From assembly GCF_030813245.1 (NCBI RefSeq), contig NZ_JAUSUA010000001.1, forward strand, positions 744,001-808,000: 64,000 bases of DNA. Reading direction: 5' to 3'. Position numbers and translations under genes: made by a program. Of the stretch, positions 17,334-25,658 are shown piece by piece; position 1 is the stretch's first letter, and each line of letters begins with the position of its first letter. The notes below the pieces were generated by a model. It did not search any database. It saw only the letters and a program-made list of their open reading frames with translations, and had not been told where the DNA came from. The DNA is from Alkalicoccobacillus murimartini. Lineage in GTDB: Bacteria > Bacillota > Bacilli > Bacillales > Bacillaceae_D.

Positions 17334-17470
17334 CCGTGTAACCCCCTTACCTATGTTTAGTTTATCACAATTTGACGATTTTTTAATCAGAGAAGAAGGA
17401 CTAATCATTTCGAATGTCGAAGTAGGTTGTGATTGATTACGATATTTAGATGATTGGTGGGAATTACATA

Positions 17471-18979
17471 ATGAGCAAACACTCAACAGAAACAACCTAT
17501 TTGGAATTTGTAAAAAAACAAAATCACTACAATCAAGCTCTGGCTTTATTAGCCTGGGATGCACGAACAGGAGCACCAAAAAAAGGGGCAGGGCAACGAT
17601 CTGAAGTGATTGGGACACTCTCCTCTGAGTTATTCGCGCTTTCAACTTCGAATGAGATAGAAGCTTTATTAACGGAATTAGAGACAACTTCAGATTCATT
17701 ATCCGACATCACAGTGAAAAGCGTGAAGGAATCACGTAAAGAGTTTGATCGGAATACGAAAATACCCGCTGCAGAGTATAAAGAATATGTAACCTTACAA
17801 TCACAAACAGAGACACTTTGGGAAGAAGCCAAAGATAAAGCTGATTTTGAGATGTTCCGCCCTAACTTAGAAAAGCTGATTGACTTTAAAAAACGATTCA
17901 TTGGATATTATGGTGAGGACACAAGCCATCCTTACAACACATTGTTAGATGATTATGAGCCAGGTGTGTTTGTCGATACGATTGATGAGGTATTTCAAGA
18001 CCTTCGTAAGAACTTAGTGCCATTAGTACAAGCAGTAACGGAAGCGGATCATCAGCCAAAAATGGACAGCTTATTCACTCACTTTCCTAAACAAAATCAA
18101 CAGGCCTTAAGTTTAGACATTCTTAAAGAGATTGGCTTCGACTTTCAAGCAGGACGAATGGATGAGACCGTTCACCCGTTTGCGATTGGAATTAATCCGA
18201 ATGATGTTCGGGTAACGACCAAATATAACGAAAATGACTTTAGAGTCTCATTATTTGGTACTATCCATGAAGGAGGACATGCGCTGTATGAGCAGAATAT
18301 CTCACCTGATCTAATGGGCACACCTCTTTGTAGCGGAACGTCTATGGGAATCCATGAGTCGCAATCATTATTTTGGGAGAAGTTTGTTGGTCAAAACTAT
18401 TCATTCTGGCAACGAAATTACCCACTATTAAAGAAACATGCTAGCGGGCAGTTTGATCATCTATCCCTTGATGAATTTTATTTTGCTGTGAATCAAGCAA
18501 AACCATCACTCATTCGTATTGAGGCCGATGAATTAACTTACTGCCTTCATATCATTTTACGCTACGAGTTAGAAAAAGCATTAATTGATGGTAGTCTTCC
18601 AGTTAAAGACCTGCCGCATGTTTGGAATGAAAAAATGAACGAATACCTTGGTGTGAAACCATCGCATGACGGTGAAGGAGTTCTACAAGATGTTCATTGG
18701 TCTTTTGGTGCTTTTGGATACTTCCCATCCTATGCTTTAGGTTATATTTACGCAGCGCAGCTAAAAGACGCATACACAAAATCGAATCCATCCTTTGATA
18801 CGTTGATTGAAAAAGGAGATTTCGCGCCAATTCGTAGCTGGCTGACAGAGAATGTGCACCAATTTGGTCGGAGTAAAAAACCGTCTGACATTCTTCAGGA
18901 TACAACTGGTTCTGGTATTGATGCGAAACCGCTTATCCATTACCTTAAAAACAAATATACTACATTATATAAGCTTTAA
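17471..18979 (+). CDS. ypwA: Zinc carboxypeptidase, M32 family
   Basis: Metallocarboxypeptidase of 502 residues, same size as B. subtilis YpwA. The zinc motif HEGGH lies at 266-270, with the downstream ligand Glu in GIHESQSLFWE and the M32-specific DVRVTT (about 255) and HPF (about 245). It removes C-terminal amino acids from peptides, avoiding proline, in the cytosol. The ATG at 17471 follows GGTGGG; the TTG at 17450 is less likely. A short terminator follows. The promoter region overlaps the upstream edge of the divergent yneR. Confidence 0.93.
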   Translation: MSKHSTETTYLEFVKKQNHYNQALALLAWDARTGAPKKGAGQRSEVIGTLSSELFALSTSNEIEALLTELETTSDSLSDITVKSVKESRKEFDRNTKIPAAEYKEYVTLQSQTETLWEEAKDKADFEMFRPNLEKLIDFKKRFIGYYGEDTSHPYNTLLDDYEPGVFVDTIDEVFQDLRKNLVPLVQAVTEADHQPKMDSLFTHFPKQNQQALSLDILKEIGFDFQAGRMDETVHPFAIGINPNDVRVTTKYNENDFRVSLFGTIHEGGHALYEQNISPDLMGTPLCSGTSMGIHESQSLFWEKFVGQNYSFWQRNYPLLKKHASGQFDHLSLDEFYFAVNQAKPSLIRIEADELTYCLHIILRYELEKALIDGSLPVKDLPHVWNEKMNEYLGVKPSHDGEGVLQDVHWSFGAFGYFPSYALGYIYAAQLKDAYTKSNPSFDTLIEKGDFAPIRSWLTENVHQFGRSKKPSDILQDTTGSGIDAKPLIHYLKNKYTTLYKL

Positions 18980-18987
18980 AATAAAGG

Positions 18988-19009
18988 CGGGCAGTAGCCC
19001 GTTTTTTCT
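18988..19009 (+). terminator. ypwA terminator
   Basis: CGGGC (18988-18992), AGTA loop, GCCCG (18997-19001), then TTTTTTCTTTT. Confidence 0.85.
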
Positions 19010-19092
19010 TTTGTTCATTATTCCTAGTTGACTACTATGAATAATGGGTGTATGATAATTAAAATGAATCATTCATAGGAGGAGCGATCGGT

Positions 19093-19551
19093 ATGGCACA
19101 TATTGCATTATTAATGAGCGAGACTACAACCAGCAAAAAAGACAAATTGCTTTTAACCCAACTTGAAGATTGGATTGTGGCTCAAGGTCATCAGTTAGCA
19201 GAGGTGTCTACTTACTCCGATGGTCAAGACCTTAACAAAGCTGATATTGTTATTTTGGCTATCCCGGTTGAGCAGCAGTCCTATCAAGCCGTTAAACAAT
19301 TTATGAGTGATCTGCCTGCTAATAGCTTATCGGCAAAAAAGGTTTGCCCCTTTATTTTAGGAGGCACACCAGCTCACCTAAGCATTATGGAGCTTTATTT
19401 AGAGCCACTTTTAACCCGTTTAGGTGTCAGCGAACAAATCAAACCCGTTACACTTCAGACATGCAAACATAAAAAGAAGCCTAAACATACATTTACAATC
19501 GATCGTTTTTATCAATTTCTACAAACAAATATTCCTCAATCTGTCTCATAG
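19093..19551 (+). CDS. NADPH-dependent FMN reductase-like flavodoxin-fold protein
   Basis: Protein of 152 residues. The pattern ADIVILAIPVEQQSYQAVKQ followed by LILGGTPAHLSIMELYLEPLL-type residues (here FILGGTPAHLSIMELYLEP) resembles SsuE-type FMN reductases, where these loops bind the flavin and form the dimer. The first phosphate-binding loop is atypical (SETTTSKKDK in place of the usual Ser/Arg-rich loop), and the protein is shorter than SsuE (about 180), so flavin binding is uncertain. AGGAGG precedes the ATG. A bidirectional terminator separates it from marC. Confidence 0.62.
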   Translation: MAHIALLMSETTTSKKDKLLLTQLEDWIVAQGHQLAEVSTYSDGQDLNKADIVILAIPVEQQSYQAVKQFMSDLPANSLSAKKVCPFILGGTPAHLSIMELYLEPLLTRLGVSEQIKPVTLQTCKHKKKPKHTFTIDRFYQFLQTNIPQSVS

Positions 19552-19554
19552 AAA

Positions 19555-19590
19555 AAAAGGGTGAAACGATAAACGTTTCATCCTTTTTTT
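19555..19590. terminator. Bidirectional terminator
   Basis: AAAAAGGGTGAAACG pairs with CGTTTCATCCTTTTT (one G-U) around a short loop, between convergent genes. Confidence 0.88.
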
Positions 19591-20221
19591 AGGTCAAACT
19601 AGGAAACACCTCTAGCAAGCCTTTTACAATCATTTCGATAGCAATGACAGTAACAATTAACCCCATTAACCGCGTAATGACTGCAAGCTCTGTTTTTGAT
19701 AACTTTTCGTCAATCCAGCTTGAGTAGTAGAAGATCACAAATGTGACTAACAAAATAAGCGTAAAAGCAATAAATACACCGATTGAGTGACTTAGTTTGT
19801 CTGTTTGGCCAGAAGCAAGGCTCATAACGGTAGCAATGGTACCTGGTCCAGCCATCAGAGGAATCCCCAATGGAGTAACGGATATATCTTCCTTTTCTAC
19901 ACCTTCTTGATGTTCTTCTTCATGCAAGGCATGACTTTGAGTCGATTTGGCAATGACTAGTTTATACCCAATGCCAAATATGATAATTCCACCGGCAATT
20001 CGTAAGGCGTCCACAGTGATACCAAAAGCCTTAAATACATAGGAACCTATGACAAGAAAGATCATCAAGATAATAAAAGCGGTCAGACATGCTTTAAATG
20101 CAATATGCCTTCTCTCTTTGAGTGAATTGGATTCTGTCATGGCCAAGAATAGAGGAATATTACCAAGCGGATTCATAATAGCGAATATCGAGATAAGGGC
20201 TTGAAGCGTAAAAGATACCAT
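19589..20221 (-). CDS. MarC family integral membrane protein
   Basis: UPF0056/MarC protein of 210 residues with six hydrophobic helices, related to B. subtilis YvbG. Diagnostic segments are IFAIMNPLGNIPLFLAMT at the N-terminus and TPLGIPLMAGPGTIATVMSL in the middle. A charged loop rich in Glu and His (HALHEEEHQEGVEKED) sits between helices 3 and 4. Members were once linked to multiple antibiotic resistance but their transport role is not established. The gene is monocistronic and divergent from the quaternary-amine transporter operon. Confidence 0.9.
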   Translation of the reverse strand: MVSFTLQALISIFAIMNPLGNIPLFLAMTESNSLKERRHIAFKACLTAFIILMIFLVIGSYVFKAFGITVDALRIAGGIIIFGIGYKLVIAKSTQSHALHEEEHQEGVEKEDISVTPLGIPLMAGPGTIATVMSLASGQTDKLSHSIGVFIAFTLILLVTFVIFYYSSWIDEKLSKTELAVITRLMGLIVTVIAIEMIVKGLLEVFPSLT

Positions 20222-20329
20222 ATAGACTCAGACTCCTTTAATTAAACAGTTAACTTAGTATGTCCGATCTCAAAACAAAAAAACGTCAAATTGGCTTGAA
20301 ATGAAGAAAGTTCGGGTATAAATAGCTTG

Positions 20330-20358
20330 TTATCGTTTTTCTATTTTTACATTACAAT
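20330..20358 (+). promoter_or_regulatory. Promoter of the quaternary-amine importer operon
   Basis: TTATCG (20330-20335), 17 bases, TACAAT (20353-20358). The spacing to the TTG start leaves a 20-base leader. Confidence 0.55.
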
Positions 20359-20382
20359 TTACAAGTGAGAGGTTGTGCACGA

Positions 20383-21438
20383 TTGATTACGTTTAAAGAA
20401 GTAACAAAAACGTTTGCTGACGGGACTAAAGGAGTAGACAATCTCTCTTTGACCATTCAAAGTGGCGAGTTTTTTGTCTTAATAGGCCCTAGTGGATGCG
20501 GGAAAACCACGACGATGAAAATGATTAATCGCTTAATTGATCCAACGTCGGGTGTGATTGAAATTGATGATGAACATATTCAAAATATGAATATGAACAA
20601 ACTGCGTTGGAATATAGGCTATGTTCTTCAACAAATTGCGTTATTCCCTAACATGACCATCGCTCAAAACATCGCTGTTGTACCTGAGATGATGAAATGG
20701 TCGAAACAAGATATTACTCAACGTGTCGATGAATTACTTCAGATGGTTGGGTTAAAACCAGAACAATTTAGAGACCGGATGCCGGATGAACTTTCAGGTG
20801 GTCAACAACAACGTATTGGTGTGGCTCGTGCCTTGGCAGGTAATCCGAATATTATCCTAATGGATGAACCTTTTAGTGCCTTGGACCCTATTAGTCGAGA
20901 ACAACTTCAAGAGGACATCCGTAAGCTTCAAAAAGAAATAAAAAAAACGATTGTCTTTGTCACACATGATATGGATGAAGCGTTGCACCTTGGTGAAAAA
21001 ATTTGTGTCATGCGCGATGGAACCGCTGTTCAAATTGGAACCCCTGAGGAATTACTAAGTCATCCTAAAGACGACTTTGTGAAACAATTTATAGGTAGTC
21101 GTGGTCAAAAATCATTTAATCGTCAGACTATAGCTACGATAGAAGATTTTGTGAATCACCAAAACCAGTTTGTTCGTCCAAGCATTGATGAGCAAGATTC
21201 AGCATTACAATTTACGGTTAAGCCAAATGGATCACTTGATCGGGTTTATTATCAAGGTGTGGAACGGGCAGAACAGGCAAGCCTTTCACCAAAAAGCAGT
21301 CCCAAAGACGCCTATTCTCTGTTACAAACAGTAAAATTACCTGCTCTGCCAGTTGTAGAAAATAATCAACTTGTCGGGAGCATCTCCTTTGAGGATCTAG
21401 CCAAGATGGCTGCTGAAGGAGGCGGGGAGGCGCAATGA
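20383..21438 (+). CDS. Glycine betaine/choline-type ABC transporter ATPase
   Basis: ATPase of about 351 residues of the OpuBA/OpuCA/ProV family. Walker A GPSGCGKTT, signature LSGGQQQR and Walker B IILMDEPFSALDP are intact. After residue 240 comes the regulatory region with only one clear CBS-like half (YSLLQTVKLPALPVVENNQLVGSISFEDL), where OpuCA has two. CBS domains sense ionic strength in OpuA. TTG at 20383 is taken as start because it gives the family N-terminus ITFKEVTKTFADG and follows GAGAGG. It overlaps the permease gene by four bases. Confidence 0.88.
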   Translation: MITFKEVTKTFADGTKGVDNLSLTIQSGEFFVLIGPSGCGKTTTMKMINRLIDPTSGVIEIDDEHIQNMNMNKLRWNIGYVLQQIALFPNMTIAQNIAVVPEMMKWSKQDITQRVDELLQMVGLKPEQFRDRMPDELSGGQQQRIGVARALAGNPNIILMDEPFSALDPISREQLQEDIRKLQKEIKKTIVFVTHDMDEALHLGEKICVMRDGTAVQIGTPEELLSHPKDDFVKQFIGSRGQKSFNRQTIATIEDFVNHQNQFVRPSIDEQDSALQFTVKPNGSLDRVYYQGVERAEQASLSPKSSPKDAYSLLQTVKLPALPVVENNQLVGSISFEDLAKMAAEGGGEAQ

Positions 21439-22970
21439 CTTATTTACAGGATTTTTATCAACTTTTCTTACAACGTCAGGATATGCTTTGGACAGCCTTA
21501 TGGGAGCATCTGCAGTTATCGATTATTTCGTTACTGATTGCGGTATTTATTGCCGTTCCAATCGGAATATTATTATCCCGAAAAGATAGAATGGCTGAAT
21601 TTATTATTGGTATTGCTGCTGTGCTGCAAACCATTCCCAGTCTTGCTTTGCTTGGATTTATGATCTTGTTTGTTGGAATTGGAACGACACCAGCAATTAT
21701 TGCTCTTACTGCCTACGCACTTTTGCCGATATTGCGTAATACATATACGGGCATCAAGGAAGTCAATCCAGCCATTCGAGAAGCGGCTCGTGGAATGGGA
21801 ATGAGCACGTATCGTAGCTTAATTAAAGTTGAATTACCGATAGCACTGCCAACGGTTATGGCAGGTATTCGGACTTCTATGGTACTAATTGTCGGAACAG
21901 CAACTCTTGCTGCGTTAATTGGTGCAGGAGGACTTGGCGATTTGATCATGACCGGTATCCAACGATCCAACAATGAATACATTTTGCTTGGAGCCATACC
22001 TGCTGCTTTGCTAGCATTAATCTTTGATGGAATTTTGCGTGTGACCGAGCGTTTAACAAAACGAAACTCTTATAAACCAGTCATCGCTGTTATTGGTCTT
22101 GCTCTGGCCATTATTTTCGTGCCAATGATTGCGATGAGAGGCACAATAGGACCTGACCTCGTTGTTGGCGGAAAGATGGGGGCTGAACCAGAGATTGTTG
22201 GAAATATGTATAAACACCTGATCGAAGACGGTACAGACCTCACTGTACAAGTTCAAGGGAATTTAGGTGCAACTGACTTCGTATTTAATGCTTTACGTGT
22301 AGGAGACATTGACATGTATCCTGAATTCTCAGGAACGATTGTTGGTGAGCTTTTAGCACTTGAAGACTTCAGTTACGATCCTGATGAAGCTTATGAGCAA
22401 GCTCGTGAAGGCATTTTTGATGAATATCAATTTCGCTTTCTTGAACCAATGCTGTACAATAATACCTACGCTTTAGCTGTCACTAGAGAAGTAGCTGAAG
22501 AAAATAATTTAGAAACCATCTCTGATTTAGAGAGATTTAAAGATGAATGGACATTTGGGTTCTCTTTTGAATTTGTCGATCGACAGGATGGATATGCAGG
22601 ATTTGCAGATCAATATGGATTTGAATTAGCAGATGTCCGATCACTTGATGCAGCTACAGGTATTCAGGCGGTTGCTAACGGGGAAGTTCAAGTAACGGAT
22701 GTCTACTCGACAGATGCTCAAATAGTCGAACAAGATCTTGTTGTCTTAGAAGATGACCAAAATTTATTCCCACCATATCAAGGTGCTCCTCTAATTAGAC
22801 AAGATACACTTGATAAGCATCCAGAGCTTGAAGACATCTTAAATCAGTTAGAGAATGAACTTTCTGAAGAAGATATTCAAGAATTAAATTTCCGTGTCGA
22901 TATTGAGGATGAGAACCCGTCCGATGTAGCGTGGGATTATCTTGTTGAGATAGGTTTGCTAACAGAGTGA
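21435..22970 (+). CDS. Fused permease and substrate-binding protein for quaternary amines
   Basis: Bifunctional subunit of 511 residues. Residues 1-215 form a ProW-type permease with five to six helices and the EAA loop (NPAIREAARGMGMSTYRSLIKVELP split over the motif). A further helix at about 215-233 anchors residues 240-511, an OpuCC/OsmF-type binding domain (VVGGKMGAEPEIVGNMYKHL; DIDMYPEFSGTIVGELL). The fusion places the receptor in cis with the channel, as in some betaine/choline/carnitine importers of Firmicutes. With the overlapping ATPase gene, it makes a complete two-gene osmolyte importer. Confidence 0.9.
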   Translation: MTYLQDFYQLFLQRQDMLWTALWEHLQLSIISLLIAVFIAVPIGILLSRKDRMAEFIIGIAAVLQTIPSLALLGFMILFVGIGTTPAIIALTAYALLPILRNTYTGIKEVNPAIREAARGMGMSTYRSLIKVELPIALPTVMAGIRTSMVLIVGTATLAALIGAGGLGDLIMTGIQRSNNEYILLGAIPAALLALIFDGILRVTERLTKRNSYKPVIAVIGLALAIIFVPMIAMRGTIGPDLVVGGKMGAEPEIVGNMYKHLIEDGTDLTVQVQGNLGATDFVFNALRVGDIDMYPEFSGTIVGELLALEDFSYDPDEAYEQAREGIFDEYQFRFLEPMLYNNTYALAVTREVAEENNLETISDLERFKDEWTFGFSFEFVDRQDGYAGFADQYGFELADVRSLDAATGIQAVANGEVQVTDVYSTDAQIVEQDLVVLEDDQNLFPPYQGAPLIRQDTLDKHPELEDILNQLENELSEEDIQELNFRVDIEDENPSDVAWDYLVEIGLLTE

Positions 22971-23031
22971 TGAGTGTGATTCTTGAAATTAGGGTATGAT
23001 GTTTGTACAAGATTGAAAAGGAGTGAACGAT

Positions 23032-23445
23032 GTGACCATTGAAAATCCGTCTAACCAAGCTATTCAAAATATTTTCCACACGAGTAAACGAATTGCCGTT
23101 GTCGGTTTATCGGACAATCCAGAACGAACTTCTTATATGATCTCAGAGGCAATGCAAAAGGCAGGTTACGAAATCATCCCTGTCAATCCAACGATATCTG
23201 AAGTGTTAGGTGAAAAAGCTGTTTCTTCACTTAAGGATATTGAAGGTGATGTCGATATTGTTAATGTGTTTAGAAGAAGTGAATTCCTTCCTGATATTGC
23301 AAAAGACACGGTCGATATTGGCGCAAATGTATTCTGGGCACAGCTTGGAGTATCTAACCAAGAGGCGTATGACCACTTACGAGAGCATTCTATTACAACA
23401 GTGATGAACCGCTGTATCAAAGTGGAGCACGCAAAGTTTAAATAA
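23032..23445 (+). CDS. yneT: CoA-binding domain protein (YneT)
   Basis: Protein of 137 residues with a CoA-binding Rossmann fold like that of succinyl-CoA synthetase alpha (KRIAVVGLSDNPERTSYMIS; GYEIIPVNPTISEVLGEKAV; NVFRRSEFLP; VFWAQLGVSN). CoA or nucleotide binding is inferred from the family; no reaction is known. GTG at 23032 lies 6-7 bases after AAAGGAGTG. In B. subtilis yneT also stands directly upstream of parE-parC, so this block is conserved. A hairpin with a weak U tract follows. Confidence 0.87.
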   Translation: MTIENPSNQAIQNIFHTSKRIAVVGLSDNPERTSYMISEAMQKAGYEIIPVNPTISEVLGEKAVSSLKDIEGDVDIVNVFRRSEFLPDIAKDTVDIGANVFWAQLGVSNQEAYDHLREHSITTVMNRCIKVEHAKFK

Positions 23446-23453
23446 CATGATTC

Positions 23454-23484
23454 AGGAGGATGCCTGTAAGGTATCCTCCTTATA
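23454..23484 (+). terminator. Hairpin after yneT
   Basis: AGGAGGATGCC (23454-23464) pairs with GGTATCCTCCT (23470-23480), one G-U, followed by TATAAA instead of a T run, so termination may be leaky. Confidence 0.6.
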
Positions 23485-23620
23485 AATGATTACATTCTAC
23501 ATACTTATGATGTACAAATTAGCTAAAATCAAAGACTCCTTTGAACAAATATCCAAAAGAGCCTTGATATAACTGAAATAACCATTAGAATTAACATATA
23601 TCTTACTATAACGACACTGA

Positions 23621-23634
23621 GAAACGTACGTTCG
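23621..23634 (+). promoter_or_regulatory. LexA (SOS) box upstream of parE
   Basis: The 14-mer GAAACGTACGTTCG fits the Bacillus consensus CGAACRNRYGTTYG at 12 of 14 positions; only the first two bases differ. It lies 11 bases upstream of a TACAAT -10 (23645-23650), covering the expected -35 region. parEC is reported to belong to the B. subtilis SOS regulon, which supports the call. Confidence 0.7.
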
Positions 23635-23681
23635 TTTTTTGTGCTACAATGATTGTAGCAATGTTGAAAGGGGTTCAGAAT

Positions 23682-25658
23682 TTGGCAAAATCACAGATAG
23701 AATACAATGATGATGCGATACAGGTACTTGAGGGGCTCGAAGCAGTCCGTAAAAGACCTGGAATGTATATTGGAAGCACAGACGCCAGAGGATTACATCA
23801 TCTTATATATGAAATTATGGATAACGCTGTAGATGAGGCGATGGCCGGCTACGGGAATTACATAAAGGTTACTCTGCATTCAGATGGCAGTGTATCAGTT
23901 ACAGATGACGGACGCGGAATGCCGGTTGGAATGCATAAGACGGGAAAACCAACTCCAGAAGTTATATTTACAGTTCTTCACGCAGGTGGAAAGTTTGGAC
24001 AAGGAGGCTATACGACAAGTGGCGGTTTACACGGTGTTGGGGCATCTGTCGTAAATGCACTCTCCGAATGGCTAGTTGTTGATATAAGAAGAGATGGCCA
24101 ACACTACCAGCAGCGATTTGAGAATGGCGGAAAACCAGCCACTACGCTTGAGAAAAAGGGAAACACACGCAAGTCAGGAACAAGCGTTCGTTTCAAGCCT
24201 GATCCGACTATTTTCAGCACAACAACCTTTAACACAGAAACACTTTCCGAACGTTTACGTGAGGCTGCATTTCTATTAAAAGGATTACAAATCGATTTAG
24301 AGGACGAACGTGGTTCTGAGACAATTGAGGAATCCTTTTTATTTGAAAATGGAATCGAAGCCTTTGTGGAATATCTAAATGAAGGCAAAGAAATCCTTCA
24401 TCCGGTTATTACCTTTGGTGGCGAACATAATGGCATGGAAATGGAGATGTCTTTTCAATTCCATGATGCCTATACAGAGAATTTCTTAAGCTTTGTTAAC
24501 CATGTGCGAACTCGCGATGGAGGAACTCATGAGCTTGGTGCAAAATCAGCCATGACACGTAGCTTTAATGAACATGCTCGAAAGTTAAAGCTATTAAAAG
24601 AAAAAGATAAAAACCTTGAAGGTGCGGATATTCGAGAAGGCTTTACCTCCATTATTTCGGTCCGTGTTCCCGAGGCCAAACTACAATTCGAAGGACAAAC
24701 CAAAAGTAAGCTTGGAACACCAGAAGCACGTTCAGTTGTAGACGGGCTTGTTTCAGAGAAATTAGCTTACTTCTTTGAGGAGAATCCTGATATTGGCACA
24801 AGTCTTATTCGCAAAGCAATTAAAGCTTCTCAGGCACGGGAAGCAGCACGAAAAGCACGAGAAGACTCGCGTAATGGAAAACGTAAAAAACGAGATGTGC
24901 TACTAAGTGGGAAACTGACACCAGCCCAGTCTCGTAATCCAAAGCGTAATGAACTTTACCTTGTGGAGGGAGACTCTGCAGGAGGTTCTGCTAAACAAGG
25001 ACGAGACCGTAAGTTTCAAGCGGTTCTTCCACTACGCGGAAAAGTTATTAATACGGAAAAAGCAAAACTAGATGACATCATGAAAAATGAAGAAATTAGA
25101 ACCATTATTCATACAATTGGTGCGGGAGTTGGAGCTGACTTCACGATTGAAGATGTTAACTACGACAAAGTTGTGATTATGACAGATGCCGATACGGATG
25201 GTGCACACATTCAGGTTCTCCTGCTAACTTTCTTCTATCGCTACATGAAAGAGTTATTTGATGCAGGTAAGATTTATATTGCTTTGCCTCCCCTATATAA
25301 GGTCAGCAAAGGAACAGGCAAAAAAGAAGTGGTAGAATATGCATGGGATGAACGTGAGCTGCATAAGGCTACACAAGCTGTAGGAAAAGGCTATGCTCTC
25401 CAACGTTATAAAGGACTTGGTGAAATGAATCCAGTTCAGTTATGGGAAACAACGATGGACCCAGAGACGCGTACCTTAATTCGAGTGACGCTTGATGATG
25501 CAGCAAGAGCAGAGAAGCGTGTGACGACCTTAATGGGTGATAAAGTTGAACCACGAAGAAAATGGATTGAAACACATGTAGCATTTGGTCTGGAAGAAGA
25601 AACGAATATTCTTGAAAATGAAAACCTGGGAGTAACGGAGGGCGAGAAAAATGTCTAA
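23682..25658 (+). CDS. parE: Topoisomerase IV subunit B
   Basis: ATPase subunit of topoisomerase IV, which unlinks daughter chromosomes after replication. Product 658 residues. The GHKL ATPase domain (DNAVDEAMAGYG, TDDGRGMP, the glycine-rich TSGGLHGVGASVVNAL) is followed by the transducer and the TOPRIM domain (EGDSAGGSAKQGRD; TDADTDGAHI). The start is TTG at 23682: GAAAGGGG precedes it, it gives MAKSQIEYNDDAIQVLEGL, matching the B. subtilis ParE N-terminus, and the in-frame ATG at 23649 overlaps the -10 element. It overlaps parC by eight bases. Confidence 0.97.
   Translation: MAKSQIEYNDDAIQVLEGLEAVRKRPGMYIGSTDARGLHHLIYEIMDNAVDEAMAGYGNYIKVTLHSDGSVSVTDDGRGMPVGMHKTGKPTPEVIFTVLHAGGKFGQGGYTTSGGLHGVGASVVNALSEWLVVDIRRDGQHYQQRFENGGKPATTLEKKGNTRKSGTSVRFKPDPTIFSTTTFNTETLSERLREAAFLLKGLQIDLEDERGSETIEESFLFENGIEAFVEYLNEGKEILHPVITFGGEHNGMEMEMSFQFHDAYTENFLSFVNHVRTRDGGTHELGAKSAMTRSFNEHARKLKLLKEKDKNLEGADIREGFTSIISVRVPEAKLQFEGQTKSKLGTPEARSVVDGLVSEKLAYFFEENPDIGTSLIRKAIKASQAREAARKAREDSRNGKRKKRDVLLSGKLTPAQSRNPKRNELYLVEGDSAGGSAKQGRDRKFQAVLPLRGKVINTEKAKLDDIMKNEEIRTIIHTIGAGVGADFTIEDVNYDKVVIMTDADTDGAHIQVLLLTFFYRYMKELFDAGKIYIALPPLYKVSKGTGKKEVVEYAWDERELHKATQAVGKGYALQRYKGLGEMNPVQLWETTMDPETRTLIRVTLDDAARAEKRVTTLMGDKVEPRRKWIETHVAFGLEEETNILENENLGVTEGEKNV

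Noticed and set aside
17334-17699. N-terminal extension of the HesB-like gene (122 more residues)
   Set aside because: It is antisense to the M32 carboxypeptidase gene, has low-complexity sequence and no ribosome binding site; the family start is at 17333.
23649-23681. ATG start for parE at 23649
   Set aside because: It overlaps the -10 element; the TTG at 23682 gives the family N-terminus.
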